The notes under the pieces are model-generated. The model did no database searches, was not told the DNA's origin, and saw nothing but the letters and a program-made list of their open reading frames with translations. From assembly GCA_902778055.1 (NCBI GenBank), contig CACYWL010000002.1:4269-68268 (forward strand): DNA of 64,000 nt, written 5' to 3'. The stretch's first letter is position 1; each line of letters starts with the position of its first letter. Both the position numbers and the translations under genes were made by a program. Positions 33,117 to 41,016 of the stretch are shown here, one piece after another. This stretch comes from an uncultured Eubacteriales bacterium (GTDB taxonomy: Bacteria > Bacillota > Clostridia > Christensenellales > Aristaeellaceae).

Positions 33117-34262
33117 ATGTCAGTCAATCGTTTTGTTCTGAACGGCGTGTCCTATCATGGACACGGCGCGATTCAGGAGATTCCGGGAATCATCGCGTCC
33201 CATGGCTTCAAAAAGGCCTTCGTCGCCTCCGATCCGGATCTGGTCAAGTTCGGCGTCACCAAAAAGGTGACCGATCTGCTGGATCAGGCCGGGGTCGCCT
33301 ATGCCCTGTATACCGATATCAAGCCCAATCCCACCATTGAAAACGTCCAGAACGGCGTCCGGGCCTATCAGGAATCCGGCGCGGATTTCATGATCACCAT
33401 CGGCGGCGGTTCCTCCATGGATACCGGCAAGGGAATCGGCATCGTGGTCAACAACCCTGAGTTCGCCGATATCCGCTCCCTCGAGGGTGTCGCGCCCACG
33501 AAGCACCGCACTGTTTTCACCATCGCCGTGCCCACCACCGGCGGCACCGGCGCCGAGTCCACGATCAACTACGTGATCACCGATGTGGAAAAGAAGCGGA
33601 AGTTCGTCTGCGTGGACCCGAACGATATTCCCGACGTGGCCGTTGTGGATCCCGATATGATGTCCTCCATGCCCAGGGGGCTCACCGCCTCCACCGGGAT
33701 GGACGCCCTGACCCACGCCATTGAGGGCTATACCACCGCCGCGGCCTGGGAGCTGTCCGACTGCCTGAATCTGGAAGCCATCAAGCTCATCGGCGCGAAC
33801 CTGCGCAAGGCCGTTGCCAATGATCCCGAAGGCCGGGAGGGCATGGCGCTGGCCCAGTATGTAACCGCCATGGCCTATTCCAACGTCGGTCTGGGCATCG
33901 CGCACTCCATGGCCCACACGCTGGGCGCCGTCTATGACACGCCGCACGGCGTCGCCTGCGCGATGATGCTGCCCATCGTTATGGAATTCAACGCGGAATG
34001 CACCGGGGAGAAGTTCAAGGCCATCGCAGAAGCCCTGGGTGTGGACACCGCCGGCATGGATCAGGCGGCCTACCGCAAGGCGGCGGTGGACGCGGTGCGT
34101 CAGCTGTCCGTCGATGTGGGCATCCCCACGAAGCTGGAAAAGCTGAAGGAAGAGGATCTGCCCTTCCTCTGCCAGTCCGCCGCGGCGGATGCCTGCGCCC
34201 CCGGCAATCCCCGGCCCGCCACGCTGGCGCAGTTTGAGGAAATGTTCCGCAAGCTGATGTAA
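33117..34262 (+). CDS. fucO: Lactaldehyde reductase (iron-containing alcohol dehydrogenase)
   Basis: This 381-residue group III alcohol dehydrogenase has its iron ligands at D196, H200, H263 and H277, the positions used by Escherichia coli FucO. GGGSSMDTGKG (96-106) binds the NAD pyrophosphate. FucO reduces lactaldehyde, released from rhamnulose- or fuculose-phosphate, to 1,2-propanediol, disposing of electrons anaerobically. This suits an organism degrading rhamnose-rich pectin. AAAGGAGGG precedes the ATG. Other group III dehydrogenases (for example butanol type) remain possible. Confidence 0.9.
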   Translation: MSVNRFVLNGVSYHGHGAIQEIPGIIASHGFKKAFVASDPDLVKFGVTKKVTDLLDQAGVAYALYTDIKPNPTIENVQNGVRAYQESGADFMITIGGGSSMDTGKGIGIVVNNPEFADIRSLEGVAPTKHRTVFTIAVPTTGGTGAESTINYVITDVEKKRKFVCVDPNDIPDVAVVDPDMMSSMPRGLTASTGMDALTHAIEGYTTAAAWELSDCLNLEAIKLIGANLRKAVANDPEGREGMALAQYVTAMAYSNVGLGIAHSMAHTLGAVYDTPHGVACAMMLPIVMEFNAECTGEKFKAIAEALGVDTAGMDQAAYRKAAVDAVRQLSVDVGIPTKLEKLKEEDLPFLCQSAAADACAPGNPRPATLAQFEEMFRKLM

Positions 34263-34336
34263 GGCGCCCGGGAAACGGCGGGAGGCCCGGATCAGGCGCT
34301 GATTCGATCCTTCAGCCGGATATGCATGGAAAAAAA

Positions 34337-34363
34337 GGGATCGGAGCTTCATGCTCCGATCCC
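34337..34363. terminator. Bidirectional terminator between fucO and GH27
   Basis: GGGATCGGAGC (34337-34347) pairs perfectly with GCTCCGATCCC (34353-34363), flanked by an A run on the left and T run on the right, between convergent genes. Confidence 0.9.
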
Positions 34364-34406
34364 CTGTTTTTTCCCTTCAGCACAGGCCTCCGCTGCCCCA
34401 CCGCCT

Positions 34407-35657
34407 TCACAGAATCCGGTAAAGCGCCACGTCGTGGGGCGGAATATCCGCTTCAATCGAAAGCAGCCCGTCCTCTTCCCTTCCGCTCCAGAGCTCCCGA
34501 ACGCGCATCGGCGCTTCCCTTTCCAGTTCTCCGCCGGAGACCGCGATCCTCCGGGTTTCCCCGCTCAGATTGAAAAGCGCGGCATAGCATCCCTGGCCGT
34601 CCTTTCTCGGGGCCAGCCAGACGCTCTCCTCCTCTGTCGTACGCAGCGGATGTCCCGACCAGGTGGCTTTCTCGATCTCCAGCACCTCGCCGTTGGTCAG
34701 CAGGGAAAGGGTGAACGCGTCATTCTTCGTCATTTCTCCGCCGATCATCAGCGGCGCGCGCATCATGGTCCACAGGCTCATCATCGTCCGCTGCTCCGCC
34801 TCGGTGAACTTCGTCCAGTCCTCCGGATTCTCGCACTGCCGGAGCGCGCCCACGGGCAGCATGTCCGCGTCCGGCCAGTGGCCCGGTCCGGCGTGAATGC
34901 ACCATTTTTCCGCCCGCTCGAACATGTTCTTCAGCGGCTGCCATTCGTCCCAGAAATCATCCGTGATCCGCCACATGTTCGCCCATTTTTTCAGATGCTC
35001 CGCCTGCTCCAGCGGCGCCGGCCCCGGGCTCAGGCTCAGCACGATGTCTCTTCCGCTCTTGCGGCAGGCGGCGGAAATCACCTCGATCTCCTTCCTGCAG
35101 TGCGGATACTCCCTGGCGATATCGTCGCATTTGACAAAATCCACGCCCCACTGGGCATAGAGCCGGAAGATGCTGTCATAATAGTCCTGCGCCTGGGGCG
35201 TCTCGCATTTCAGCCCGTACATATCCGGATTCCACGCGCAGACGGAGTTCGGGTTCGCGGCCAGATGACAGAAGGAATCGCTTCCCTCAATGGGCAGCCT
35301 CCGGTGCGCCGCCTGCCGCGGCATCCCCCGCATGATGTGAATCCCGAATTTCAGCCCCAGGCTGTGAATCCGGTCCGCCAGCGGCTTGAACCCCGCGCCG
35401 CCCTTTGCGCTGGGGAAGCGGTTTTCCGCGGGAATCAGCCGGCCGTACTCATCCATGCACAGCTCGGCAAAGGGCTCGTATTCATGATTCACTGCCGTGG
35501 GCGAGGACCACTGGATATCCACGACCACATATTCCCATCCGCAGGACTTCAGGTGCTTCGCCATATATTCGGCGTTCTGCATCACCTGCGCCTCCGTCAC
35601 GGCCGCCCCGTAGCAGTCCCAGCTGTTCCATCCCATCGGGGGATACTTGGCAATCAT
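34407..35657 (-). CDS. GH27 alpha-galactosidase-like glycosidase
   Basis: The 416-residue GH27 protein has the family start YPPMGWNSWDCYG (residues 5-17), nucleophile D178 in VDFVKCDDI and acid/base Asp at 233-234 (WRITDDFWDEW), followed by an antiparallel beta C-terminal domain. It hydrolyses terminal alpha-galactosides or beta-L-arabinopyranosides. It has no signal peptide. The ATG at 35657 follows AAGGAGG; the open frame extends upstream through the promoter without a good start. It may act on galactose-containing pectin side chains or galactomannan oligosaccharides. Confidence 0.9.
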   Translation of the reverse strand: MIAKYPPMGWNSWDCYGAAVTEAQVMQNAEYMAKHLKSCGWEYVVVDIQWSSPTAVNHEYEPFAELCMDEYGRLIPAENRFPSAKGGAGFKPLADRIHSLGLKFGIHIMRGMPRQAAHRRLPIEGSDSFCHLAANPNSVCAWNPDMYGLKCETPQAQDYYDSIFRLYAQWGVDFVKCDDIAREYPHCRKEIEVISAACRKSGRDIVLSLSPGPAPLEQAEHLKKWANMWRITDDFWDEWQPLKNMFERAEKWCIHAGPGHWPDADMLPVGALRQCENPEDWTKFTEAEQRTMMSLWTMMRAPLMIGGEMTKNDAFTLSLLTNGEVLEIEKATWSGHPLRTTEEESVWLAPRKDGQGCYAALFNLSGETRRIAVSGGELEREAPMRVRELWSGREEDGLLSIEADIPPHDVALYRIL

Positions 35658-35705
35658 TCTCTTTTCCTCCTTGTTCGGCTCCCTTGCGGGATCGCCGCTT
35701 TCTGC

Positions 35706-35734
35706 ATTATAGGGGATGCGCGGATAAAAATCAA
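35706..35734 (-). promoter_or_regulatory. Promoter of GH27
   Basis: Minus strand TTGATT (35729-35734), 17 bp, TATAAT (35706-35711). Confidence 0.7.
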
Positions 35735-35823
35735 TGCGGGATCGGGCTTCTTTTCCCCGGGGCCGCCCGGGTCCGTTTCGTGCCCGCCCGCCTGCTTTCC
35801 TTCCGTCCCGCCGAACCCCGGAC

Positions 35824-35863
35824 AAAAAAACGCGGGGACGGAACAAATCCTTCCGTCCCCGCG
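35824..35863 (-). terminator. Terminator of rpsB-tsf
   Basis: A 13-bp stem (35831-35843 with 35851-35863) is followed on the minus strand by seven T. It ends the operon directly after tsf, so pyrH and frr, frequent followers of tsf, are not part of this transcript. Confidence 0.9.
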
Positions 35864-35880
35864 GCATGCGTTTTCTGAAA

Positions 35881-36807
35881 TTACTTCATCATCGCGGCAA
35901 TCTCGCCGGCCAGGTCATCCTTGCGCTTCTCGATGCCCTCGCCCCGCTCGAACCGGGCGAACTTCACCACATCGATCTTCGCATTGGCGCTCTTCGCAAC
36001 CTCGGCCATCAGACCCTTCACGGTCTTTTCGCCGTCCTTGACGAAGGGCTGCTCCAGCAGGCAGACTTCCTTGTAGTACTTCTCGATCCGGCCTTCCACC
36101 ATGCGCTCGACGATCTTCTCGGGCTTGCCCTCGTTCAGCGCCTGGGCACGGAGAATTTCCTTCTCCTTGTTCAGCTTCTCGACGTCCACTTCCTCGCGGC
36201 GCACAGCCTCGGGACGGGCCGCGGCGATCTGCAGCGCCAGGTCATGCGCAAAGGTCTTCACCTCGTCGCTGGCCTTGCCGGCTTCATCCGCGCACACCTC
36301 GACGATGACGCCGACCTTGCCGCCCAGATGGATGTAGGTGGAGATAACGCCTTCGGTCTCGTACCGCACAAAGCGGCGGACGGAAATCTTTTCTCCGATG
36401 GCGACGGTCGCGTCGCTGATCATGTCGGAGATGGTCTTGCTCTGATCATCCACATACTTCTGGCTCAGCAGCGCGTCCACGTCGGCGGGATTGGCCAGGG
36501 CAATGTGCTTGGCCACGCTGTTGGCGAAGTTCTTGAAGTTGTCGGTATTGGCGACGAAGTCGGTCTCGCAGTTGACCTCAACGATGACGCCCACGGTGGC
36601 ATCCTCGTTCACGTACTGGGCCACAGCGCCTTCGGCGGCGATCCGGCTCGCCTTCTTGGCGGCCTGGCTCAGTCCCTTTTCCCGCAGCCACTCAATGGCC
36701 TTTTCCATATCGCCGTCGCTCTCCACGAGAGCCTTTTTGCAGTCCATCATGCCGGCGCTGGTGCGCTCACGCAGTTCCTTGACCATGGAAGCAGTAACAG
36801 CTGCCAT
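35881..36807 (-). CDS. tsf: Elongation factor Ts
   Basis: EF-Ts (308 residues) exchanges GDP for GTP on EF-Tu. The N-terminal UBA-like domain ([19 protein letters not shown]) and the conserved core [13 protein letters not shown] with dimerisation region [12 protein letters not shown] are present. Length is typical. It is preceded by GAAAGGAA and lies 95 bp downstream of rpsB in the classic order. Codon use is highly biased, as for ribosomal genes. Confidence 0.97.
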   Translation of the reverse strand: MAAVTASMVKELRERTSAGMMDCKKALVESDGDMEKAIEWLREKGLSQAAKKASRIAAEGAVAQYVNEDATVGVIVEVNCETDFVANTDNFKNFANSVAKHIALANPADVDALLSQKYVDDQSKTISDMISDATVAIGEKISVRRFVRYETEGVISTYIHLGGKVGVIVEVCADEAGKASDEVKTFAHDLALQIAAARPEAVRREEVDVEKLNKEKEILRAQALNEGKPEKIVERMVEGRIEKYYKEVCLLEQPFVKDGEKTVKGLMAEVAKSANAKIDVVKFARFERGEGIEKRKDDLAGEIAAMMK

Positions 36808-36902
36808 CTTGAATCATTCCTTTCTTTTCTCAATTCTTCCCCCGGAAAAGCCTTCCGGGGGAAAGGATTTCAGCTTCGCCTCAGTGCGGGCGGAGAGCTG
36901 AA

Positions 36903-37658
36903 TCAGGCCTCCGCAGGCGCTTCCGCGGGAGCTTCGGCGGCTTCGGCCGCTTCAGGGGCGTCGGGCTCGGTCTGCTCGCCCTGCTTGCCTTCCAGCACAG
37001 CGTCCGCCATCTTGCCGGCGATCAGCTTCACCGCGCGGATGGCATCGTCGTTGCCGGGGATGACATAGTCGATCTCATCGGGATCGCAGTTGGTATCCAC
37101 GATGCCCACGATCGGGATGCCCAGGATGCGGGCTTCCGTCACGGCGATATGCTCCTTGCGGGGGTCGACCACGAACAGGGCGCCGGGCAGCTTCTTCATT
37201 TCGCGGATACCGCCCAGATTGGTCTCCAGCTTTTCGCGCTCATGCTGCAGCTTGGCGACTTCCTTCTTGGGCAGAACTTCGAACTGGCCGCTCTGCTCCA
37301 TCTTGTCGATCTGATTCAGCCGGTCGATCCGGGTGCGGATGGTCCGGAAGTTGGTCAGCATGCCGCCCAGCCAGCGGTTGTTCACATAGTACATGTTGCA
37401 GCGCTTGGCTTCGGATTCGATGGATTCCTGCGCCTGCTTCTTGGTGCCGACGAACAGGATGCTCTTGCCCTCCATCGCCACATCACGGACGAACGCATAG
37501 GCCTCGTCCACCTTGCGGACGGTCTTCTGCAGGTCGATGATGTAGATGCCGTTGCGTTCGGTGAAGATGTACGGAGCCATCTTCGGGTTCCACCGGCGGG
37601 TCTGATGACCGAAGTGCACGCCGGCTTCCAGGAGCTGTTTCATGGAAATGACTGCCAT
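36903..37658 (-). CDS. rpsB: 30S ribosomal protein S2
   Basis: S2 (251 residues) begins [27 protein letters not shown], with [12 protein letters not shown] in the core and [12 protein letters not shown] near the end. The C-terminal tail is a low-complexity Ala/Glu/Pro extension (about 225-251), common in Firmicutes. The ATG at 37658 follows AAGGAGG; an upstream ATG at 37724 is in the leader. It is first gene of the rpsB-tsf operon. Confidence 0.97.
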   Translation of the reverse strand: MAVISMKQLLEAGVHFGHQTRRWNPKMAPYIFTERNGIYIIDLQKTVRKVDEAYAFVRDVAMEGKSILFVGTKKQAQESIESEAKRCNMYYVNNRWLGGMLTNFRTIRTRIDRLNQIDKMEQSGQFEVLPKKEVAKLQHEREKLETNLGGIREMKKLPGALFVVDPRKEHIAVTEARILGIPIVGIVDTNCDPDEIDYVIPGNDDAIRAVKLIAGKMADAVLEGKQGEQTEPDAPEAAEAAEAPAEAPAEA

Positions 37659-37757
37659 AGGGTTTCCCTCCTTGTTTCTCCACCCTCTCCCCCTTTGCAA
37701 TCCGCCACCGCGTCCGCGGCACAAGCCATCGCAGGGGAAAGGTGCGTAATCGAAAGA

Positions 37758-37786
37758 ATTTTATCACGGACAGTCTCCAAAATCAA
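37758..37786 (-). promoter_or_regulatory. Promoter of rpsB-tsf
   Basis: Minus strand TTGATT (37781-37786), 17 bp, TAAAAT (37758-37763). About 95 bp of leader precede the start codon; an S2-type autoregulatory structure could lie there but is not obvious. Confidence 0.6.
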
Positions 37787-37808
37787 CCGTTTTTTTTGAA
37801 AAAAGGGC

Positions 37809-37837
37809 TTGCTTTTCTTCTTTTACCATGCTATACT
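37809..37837 (+). promoter_or_regulatory. Promoter of tRNA-Val
   Basis: TTGCTT (37809-37814), 17 bp, TATACT (37832-37837), about 30 bp before the tRNA. Confidence 0.65.
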
Positions 37838-37867
37838 CATTTTTGCTGACCGCGAGGTGAGCGTTTC

Positions 37868-37941
37868 GGGATTATAGCTCAGCTGGTTAGAGCACCACGT
37901 TGACATCGTGGGGGTCATAGGTTCGAGTCCTACTAATCCCA
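37868..37941 (+). tRNA. tRNA-Val(GAC)
   Basis: The cloverleaf is complete: acceptor GGGATTA/TAATCCC, D arm GCTC...GAGC, anticodon stem CCACG/CGTGG around TTGACAT (anticodon GAC, valine) and a TTCGAGT T loop. The discriminator base is A. CCA is not encoded here because ACAAAC follows; the copy at the other end of the integrated element ends in ACCA. The 3' half has therefore been supplied by the element and CCA must be added by enzyme. Confidence 0.95.
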
Positions 37942-37942
37942 C
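37898..37942 (+). repeat. attL (45-bp core in the tRNA-Val 3' half)
   Basis: The segment from the anticodon stem to the discriminator is repeated exactly at 51058-51102. Together they bound the integrated element. The tRNA at this end is whole, as expected for a tyrosine recombinase using the 3' half of a tRNA as target. Confidence 0.93.
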
Positions 37943-37982
37943 AAACCCGGAAGCCAAAGAAATAAAAGGCTCCCGGGTTTTT
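37943..37982. terminator. Terminator directly after tRNA-Val, supplied by the element
   Basis: AAACCCGG (37943-37950) pairs with CCGGGTTT (37973-37980), and AGCC (52-55) with GGCT (68-71), with one mismatch between them and T5 at the end. It replaces the host terminator now stranded at 51113. Confidence 0.75.
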
Positions 37983-38027
37983 CTATGCCTCCGGAATGGT
38001 TGAGCTTTCCGGCCGTTTTCCCGGGCA

Positions 38028-38069
38028 AAGTCGGACAAAAGTCGGACAAAACCAAAAAGGCGGACAAGG
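38028..38069 (+). repeat. Integrase arm-site-like repeats, left end
   Basis: AAGTCGGACAAAA occurs in tandem at 38028-38051, with a diverged third copy (AGGCGGACAAGG) at 38058-38069. The same 13-mer occurs three times near the right end in the same orientation, 114-182 bp inside attR. Repeats shared by both ends of an element and flanking the att core are what arm-type integrase sites look like. Confidence 0.7.
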
Positions 38070-38170
38070 ACCGGGAAAGGATCCTCTCCGCCTTTGATTT
38101 TTCGCCGGTCCTGCAGATATCTGGCCGGGTTTCTCCGCCTGTTTCGTCTTGTTACTTTTGTTTCCGGCCC

Positions 38171-38210
38171 AGGTGCGTTCGGGTGCATCTGGGTGCGTTC
38201 GGGTGCGTAT
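38171..38210 (+). repeat. 10-bp tandem array (4 units)
   Basis: Four units of exactly 10 bp follow each other: AGGTGCGTTC, GGGTGCATCT, GGGTGCGTTC, GGGTGCGTAT. A period close to one helical turn suggests that a protein binds along one DNA face. Confidence 0.85.
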
Positions 38211-38212
38211 AT

Positions 38213-38273
38213 CGGACAGTTTCAACCCGGGCCGGGCAGTATTTCAGACAGTTTGGACAGTATTTCGGACAGT
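38213..38273 (+). repeat. Iteron-like GGACAGT array (5 units)
   Basis: CGGACAGT-like units start at 38213, 38233, 38245, 38254 and 38266, so spacings are near multiples of 10-12 bp, and TATAAAA follows. With the adjacent 10-bp array this resembles an origin with iterons and an AT-rich melting site, or a repressor array. Confidence 0.65.
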
Positions 38274-38486
38274 ATAAAAGGCGGCAGGGTGTGCTGGTTT
38301 TTCCGTCTGTGTCCCTTTGCAAATATCCGGCCGGGTCGATCAAGGCGCGGAACCGGCTTTGATTCCTTCCGGGTTCCTTTGCAGAATGTCCAGCGGCTGG
38401 ACAGGTTCGGCGCGGTTCCTTTGCAGATATCCGGCGGGAATGATCCAGCGCGGCGCGGATCCTGTTTCCGTTCTGGTTGTTCCTGA

Positions 38487-38551
38487 ATAAAAAAGATTCC
38501 CCCGGGGAGAACGGCCGGGAGAATCAATCGCGGTCAGTGCCACGACAGGAT
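38487..38551 (-). ncRNA. Predicted small RNA unit (about 65 nt)
   Basis: On the minus strand the promoter TTGCGG (38581-38586), 17 bp, TAAAAT (38558-38563) is followed by about 65 nt ending in a terminator: GATTCTCCCGG pairs with its complement (38495-38525) and six T follow (38489-38494). No ORF fits. The pair of signals is as good as those of genes in this window, but expression is unproven. Confidence 0.35.
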
Positions 38552-38716
38552 GAAAAAATTTTATCATGCGCGAAAGGTTCCCGCAATGGTGGAGTCCTGG
38601 CTTTTTTCGTTCTCGCTGCAGCGGCCTTCCTGCTGGTATTCCTCCGGGAAAGGACCAGAACAGATTCCGGCCGCCTGTCCGGGAAGAATACCGGCCGCCG
38701 GGTTGTCTGGTTCAGG

Positions 38717-38851
38717 ATAAAAAAGAATCCCCCCGCCGGGCGGACGGCAGAAGGATCGAAAGGGGAAATGATGGCGAGGAATCATTCTCTGGAAATGATC
38801 CCTCCCGGCCGGAAGGTTCGGGAAGGATCAAAGGCGGAGCTATGAAAGCTC
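38717..38851 (-). ncRNA. Predicted structured small RNA unit (about 135 nt)
   Basis: On the minus strand, TTGCAA (38881-38886), 17 bp, TATAAT (38858-38863) is a near-consensus promoter. The predicted transcript contains an 11-bp hairpin (GATCCTTCCCG with CGGGAGGGATC) and ends at a GC-rich hairpin (38725-38757) followed by six T (38719-38724). No convincing ORF is present. This is the best-supported RNA of the region. Confidence 0.4.
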
Positions 38852-39084
38852 AAGGAAATTATAGCATTTTCAAGGCCTCTTTGCAATCCGGCGGTGGTGT
38901 GATTCGGCTTGTTTTCCTGCCTGTTCAGGGTCCGGGCCTCTTTGCGGTATCGGCCGTGGGGTCGCTTTGGTTCATCGTGGTTCATCGTGGTTCAAATTAT
39001 CCGGCGGAGGTTCGGCCGGATGCTGGTATATCCTCCGTCTGTCCTGAAAAGGAAACCGCTGCAGCTGGTGTCTGATTATATAAA

Positions 39085-39144
39085 GACCTCTCCCCGGTTC
39101 CAGGACAGCGGCCGGGGAGAGGCTTTGAGCGCGGATATTCTCCG
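39085..39144 (-). ncRNA. Predicted small RNA unit (about 60 nt)
   Basis: Minus strand TTGCGG (39174-39179), 17 bp, TATGAT (39151-39156). It is followed by a perfect 11-bp hairpin (CCTCTCCCCGG at 39087-39097 with 39112-39122) and a T-rich tail. It is the same promoter style as the two units further left. Confidence 0.33.
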
Positions 39145-40054
39145 GGAAAAATCATATCACTTTCCGACGGCCTCCGCAAGCTGAAGAACAAGGGCAGCAT
39201 TATATCCGGGAAGGATTCCGGCGGCGGTTCCGGTCTGGTTCCCGGGTGTGTCCGGTTTGGTTCCGTCCGGGTTCCGGTCTGGTTCCTGATTGGTTCCAGA
39301 GTGGCCGCCGGTCTGATTCCTTCCGGGCGCGGATTGTCCGGCAGCTGGTTGTCACTTGTCCGGCATGGATCCGGATTCCGGCGGCCGTGATCCGGGCAGG
39401 GTGGCCTGTATCCTTTGCAGATGATCCGGCCAGAATCCTTCCAGGTCCCTTTGCGTATTCCTCCCGGGGTTCGGGTCCTTTGCACTTGCCGCAAGGCCTG
39501 AAAAAAGGACATGGCGTGTCCGGTCGGTTCAATCCCTTATATCATAAGGCGCGGGCGTTTACTTTCGCCCGGCTTTTTACTTGATTCTGTCCCGGCCGGA
39601 TTCCTTCAAAAAACCGGCCCGGCCTTATCTGTCAACGGTTCCGGTGTTTGCCGGTCATTTGCTGACCGTTTACAAAATGGACATGGCGCGTCCGGTTCCG
39701 GGTCCTTCAAAAAATATTTCACGGGTGAGCAGACTTCCAGCCGCCGGTCGTTCCTTATATCACAAGGGTTCCGGCCGCTTTCCCGGTCCTTCAGGAAACA
39801 AAAAAAGGCGATTTTTGGCCGGTTTTCGAAAAAAAACTGTCAGTTTTCCCGGAGGGGGAAAAGACTGCCGGCGGTGGTCTCGGATTTTCCGGAGGGCGTT
39901 AAGATTTTTACCCCCCCTTCCCCCTGTGCCTTGAAAAATAAGGATTTCAGCCCTTCAAAAAAATATTTTTTTATTTTTGTAAAATATTTATGTTTCTTCT
40001 TATGTTTTTGTATTTTTATTTATGTTTTTGTGTATATTTTCGTAATTTTTGAAT

Positions 40055-40093
40055 AAAAAAGAACAGGCCGCCGTCTGTTCGTCGGTCCTGTTC
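40055..40093 (-). terminator. Terminator of the element's leftward operon
   Basis: GAACAGG (40061-40067) pairs with CCTGTTC (40087-40093), and the minus strand then has six T. It lies just beyond the last leftward gene (stop at 40137). Confidence 0.75.
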
Positions 40094-40136
40094 TCGGTCG
40101 GTCGGGTCCAGCCGGTCCGGGTTCCGGTCGCTGGCT

Positions 40137-40568
40137 TCACCTGTTCTCGGTCTGGCTTCCGGTTCCGGTCAGTGAATCCGGCCGGCAATCTTTCGGCCAA
40201 TAATGAACGTGGTATGTTCTATCCGGCCGGCATCGTTGAAAGGCTGGGCGCGGTCCGGATATATAGCGCGGTTCGGTTGGGTGGTAGTCCTTCAGGCTTT
40301 CCGCTATCACTCTTTCAAGTTCCTTCAGCTTTCGCCGGTCCGCCTTCGCTTTCTGTCTGGCTTTCCTGGCTCCGATACTTCCCGGCCGCCGGTCCGCTTT
40401 CTTTTCAGCTTTCGCAAGGCTGGCAATGATAAGGCAGTATTCCCCGGCGGCATGGCTCCGCCTCGATAAATAATCCCGGTGTAACCAATCGTCCCCGTAT
40501 ATCTTCGCCTGTTCGTCCTCGGCCTTCATCTGTTCAATAAAGGCCAGAAGGTTTTCCCGTTCGCTCAT
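40137..40568 (-). CDS. Hypothetical element protein
   Basis: The 143-residue ORF has a helical, charged N-terminal two-thirds (MSERENLLAFIEQMKAEDEQ, then AKAEKKADRR and a KARQKAKADRRKLKELERV coil). The C-terminal part, rich in Arg, Pro and Thr, runs into the degenerate GGTTCCGG region and may be an extension. Its ATG overlaps the stop of the preceding gene (ATGA at 40565-40568). Not recognised. Confidence 0.6.
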   Translation of the reverse strand: MSERENLLAFIEQMKAEDEQAKIYGDDWLHRDYLSRRSHAAGEYCLIIASLAKAEKKADRRPGSIGARKARQKAKADRRKLKELERVIAESLKDYHPTEPRYISGPRPAFQRCRPDRTYHVHYWPKDCRPDSLTGTGSQTENR

Positions 40569-40936
40569 GTTTCTTTCCCCTTCGTCTGGTTTATTATGGC
40601 CTTCGCCTCAAATAGAAAGCGGTTTATCTGGCGGACAGAATAACCCATTTCGGTGGCGGTCCGCTTGATTGTTTTTCCCTCTATGTAATGTTTCCGTATG
40701 GTGTCCCGGTGCTGGTGACTGTTCAGGCGGTCAATCATCGGCAAAAGGTCCCGGGGCATTTCGGAAAGCTCGGCCTCTATTTCCTTGGCCGCCTTCAATG
40801 TTTCGGATATATCGGACCTGTTTCTTTCACGTTTTCCGGGCGGATCCCTTTTCGCCTCTTTCAATAGTGCTTCGGCCGCCTTCAGCCTCCGCCGGTATTC
40901 ATCTTGTTTTCGCGTGATAGAATCAAAATCAATCAT
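40565..40936 (-). CDS. HTH protein, phage late regulator-like (ArpU/DUF1492-type)
   Basis: The 123-residue protein begins with a coiled helical region and has a C-terminal sigma-70 region-4-like helix-turn-helix (RDTIRKHYIEGKTIKRTATEM, then GYSVRQINRFLFEA). Such small proteins regulate late genes in Firmicutes phages. The ATG at 40936 follows AAGGGGGG; an upstream ATG at 41014 is less good. It lies downstream of the prohead protease in the same transcript. Confidence 0.7.
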   Translation of the reverse strand: MIDFDSITRKQDEYRRRLKAAEALLKEAKRDPPGKRERNRSDISETLKAAKEIEAELSEMPRDLLPMIDRLNSHQHRDTIRKHYIEGKTIKRTATEMGYSVRQINRFLFEAKAIINQTKGKET

Positions 40937-41016
40937 GTTTCCCCCCTTATCAATCCGGAGGCCGTCCAGCAATCGGGCGGCCCCCGGGAAAGATAACTCC
41001 TTTTTATCTGGCATTG

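Larger units (their letters stand above)
38095..39495 (-). repeat. Dispersed TGCAAAGG motif
   Basis: About nine near-copies of a motif that reads CCGGATATCTGCAAAGG on the minus strand occur in the region. Clear ones lie near 38325, 38370, 38417, 38882, 38945, 39410, 39450 and 39480, with a weaker one near 38115. The core TGCAAAGG is the most constant part. One copy (38881-38886) serves as the -35 of a good promoter; others have no -10. They could be protein-binding sites or decayed copies of one transcription unit. Confidence 0.45.
37983..40054. other. 2.1-kb non-coding left end of the element
   Basis: No gene with a credible start, ribosome binding site and composition was found. The stretch is built of degenerate GGTTCCGG/GGTCCGG-rich sequence, repeats and hairpins. 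It ends in a very AT-rich tract (about 39950-40055). Within it are the arm-like repeats (38028), two short-period arrays (38171-38273), a dispersed CCTTTGCA motif, and three promoter-terminator pairs on the minus strand listed separately. Confidence 0.6.

Noticed and set aside
33120..34352. 410-residue open frame opposite fucO
   Set aside because: FucO has a complete metal-ligand set and promoter; the antisense frame is His/Gly-rich and has no relatives I recognise.
38171..38273. CRISPR array
   Set aside because: Units of 10 bp with no spacers of 30 bp and no cas genes do not fit a CRISPR.
38997..39532. 110-171-residue Pro/Arg/Thr-rich frames in the left end of the element
   Set aside because: They are translations of GGTTCCGG-type repeats with no ribosome binding site; the same style of peptide appears in several frames and strands.
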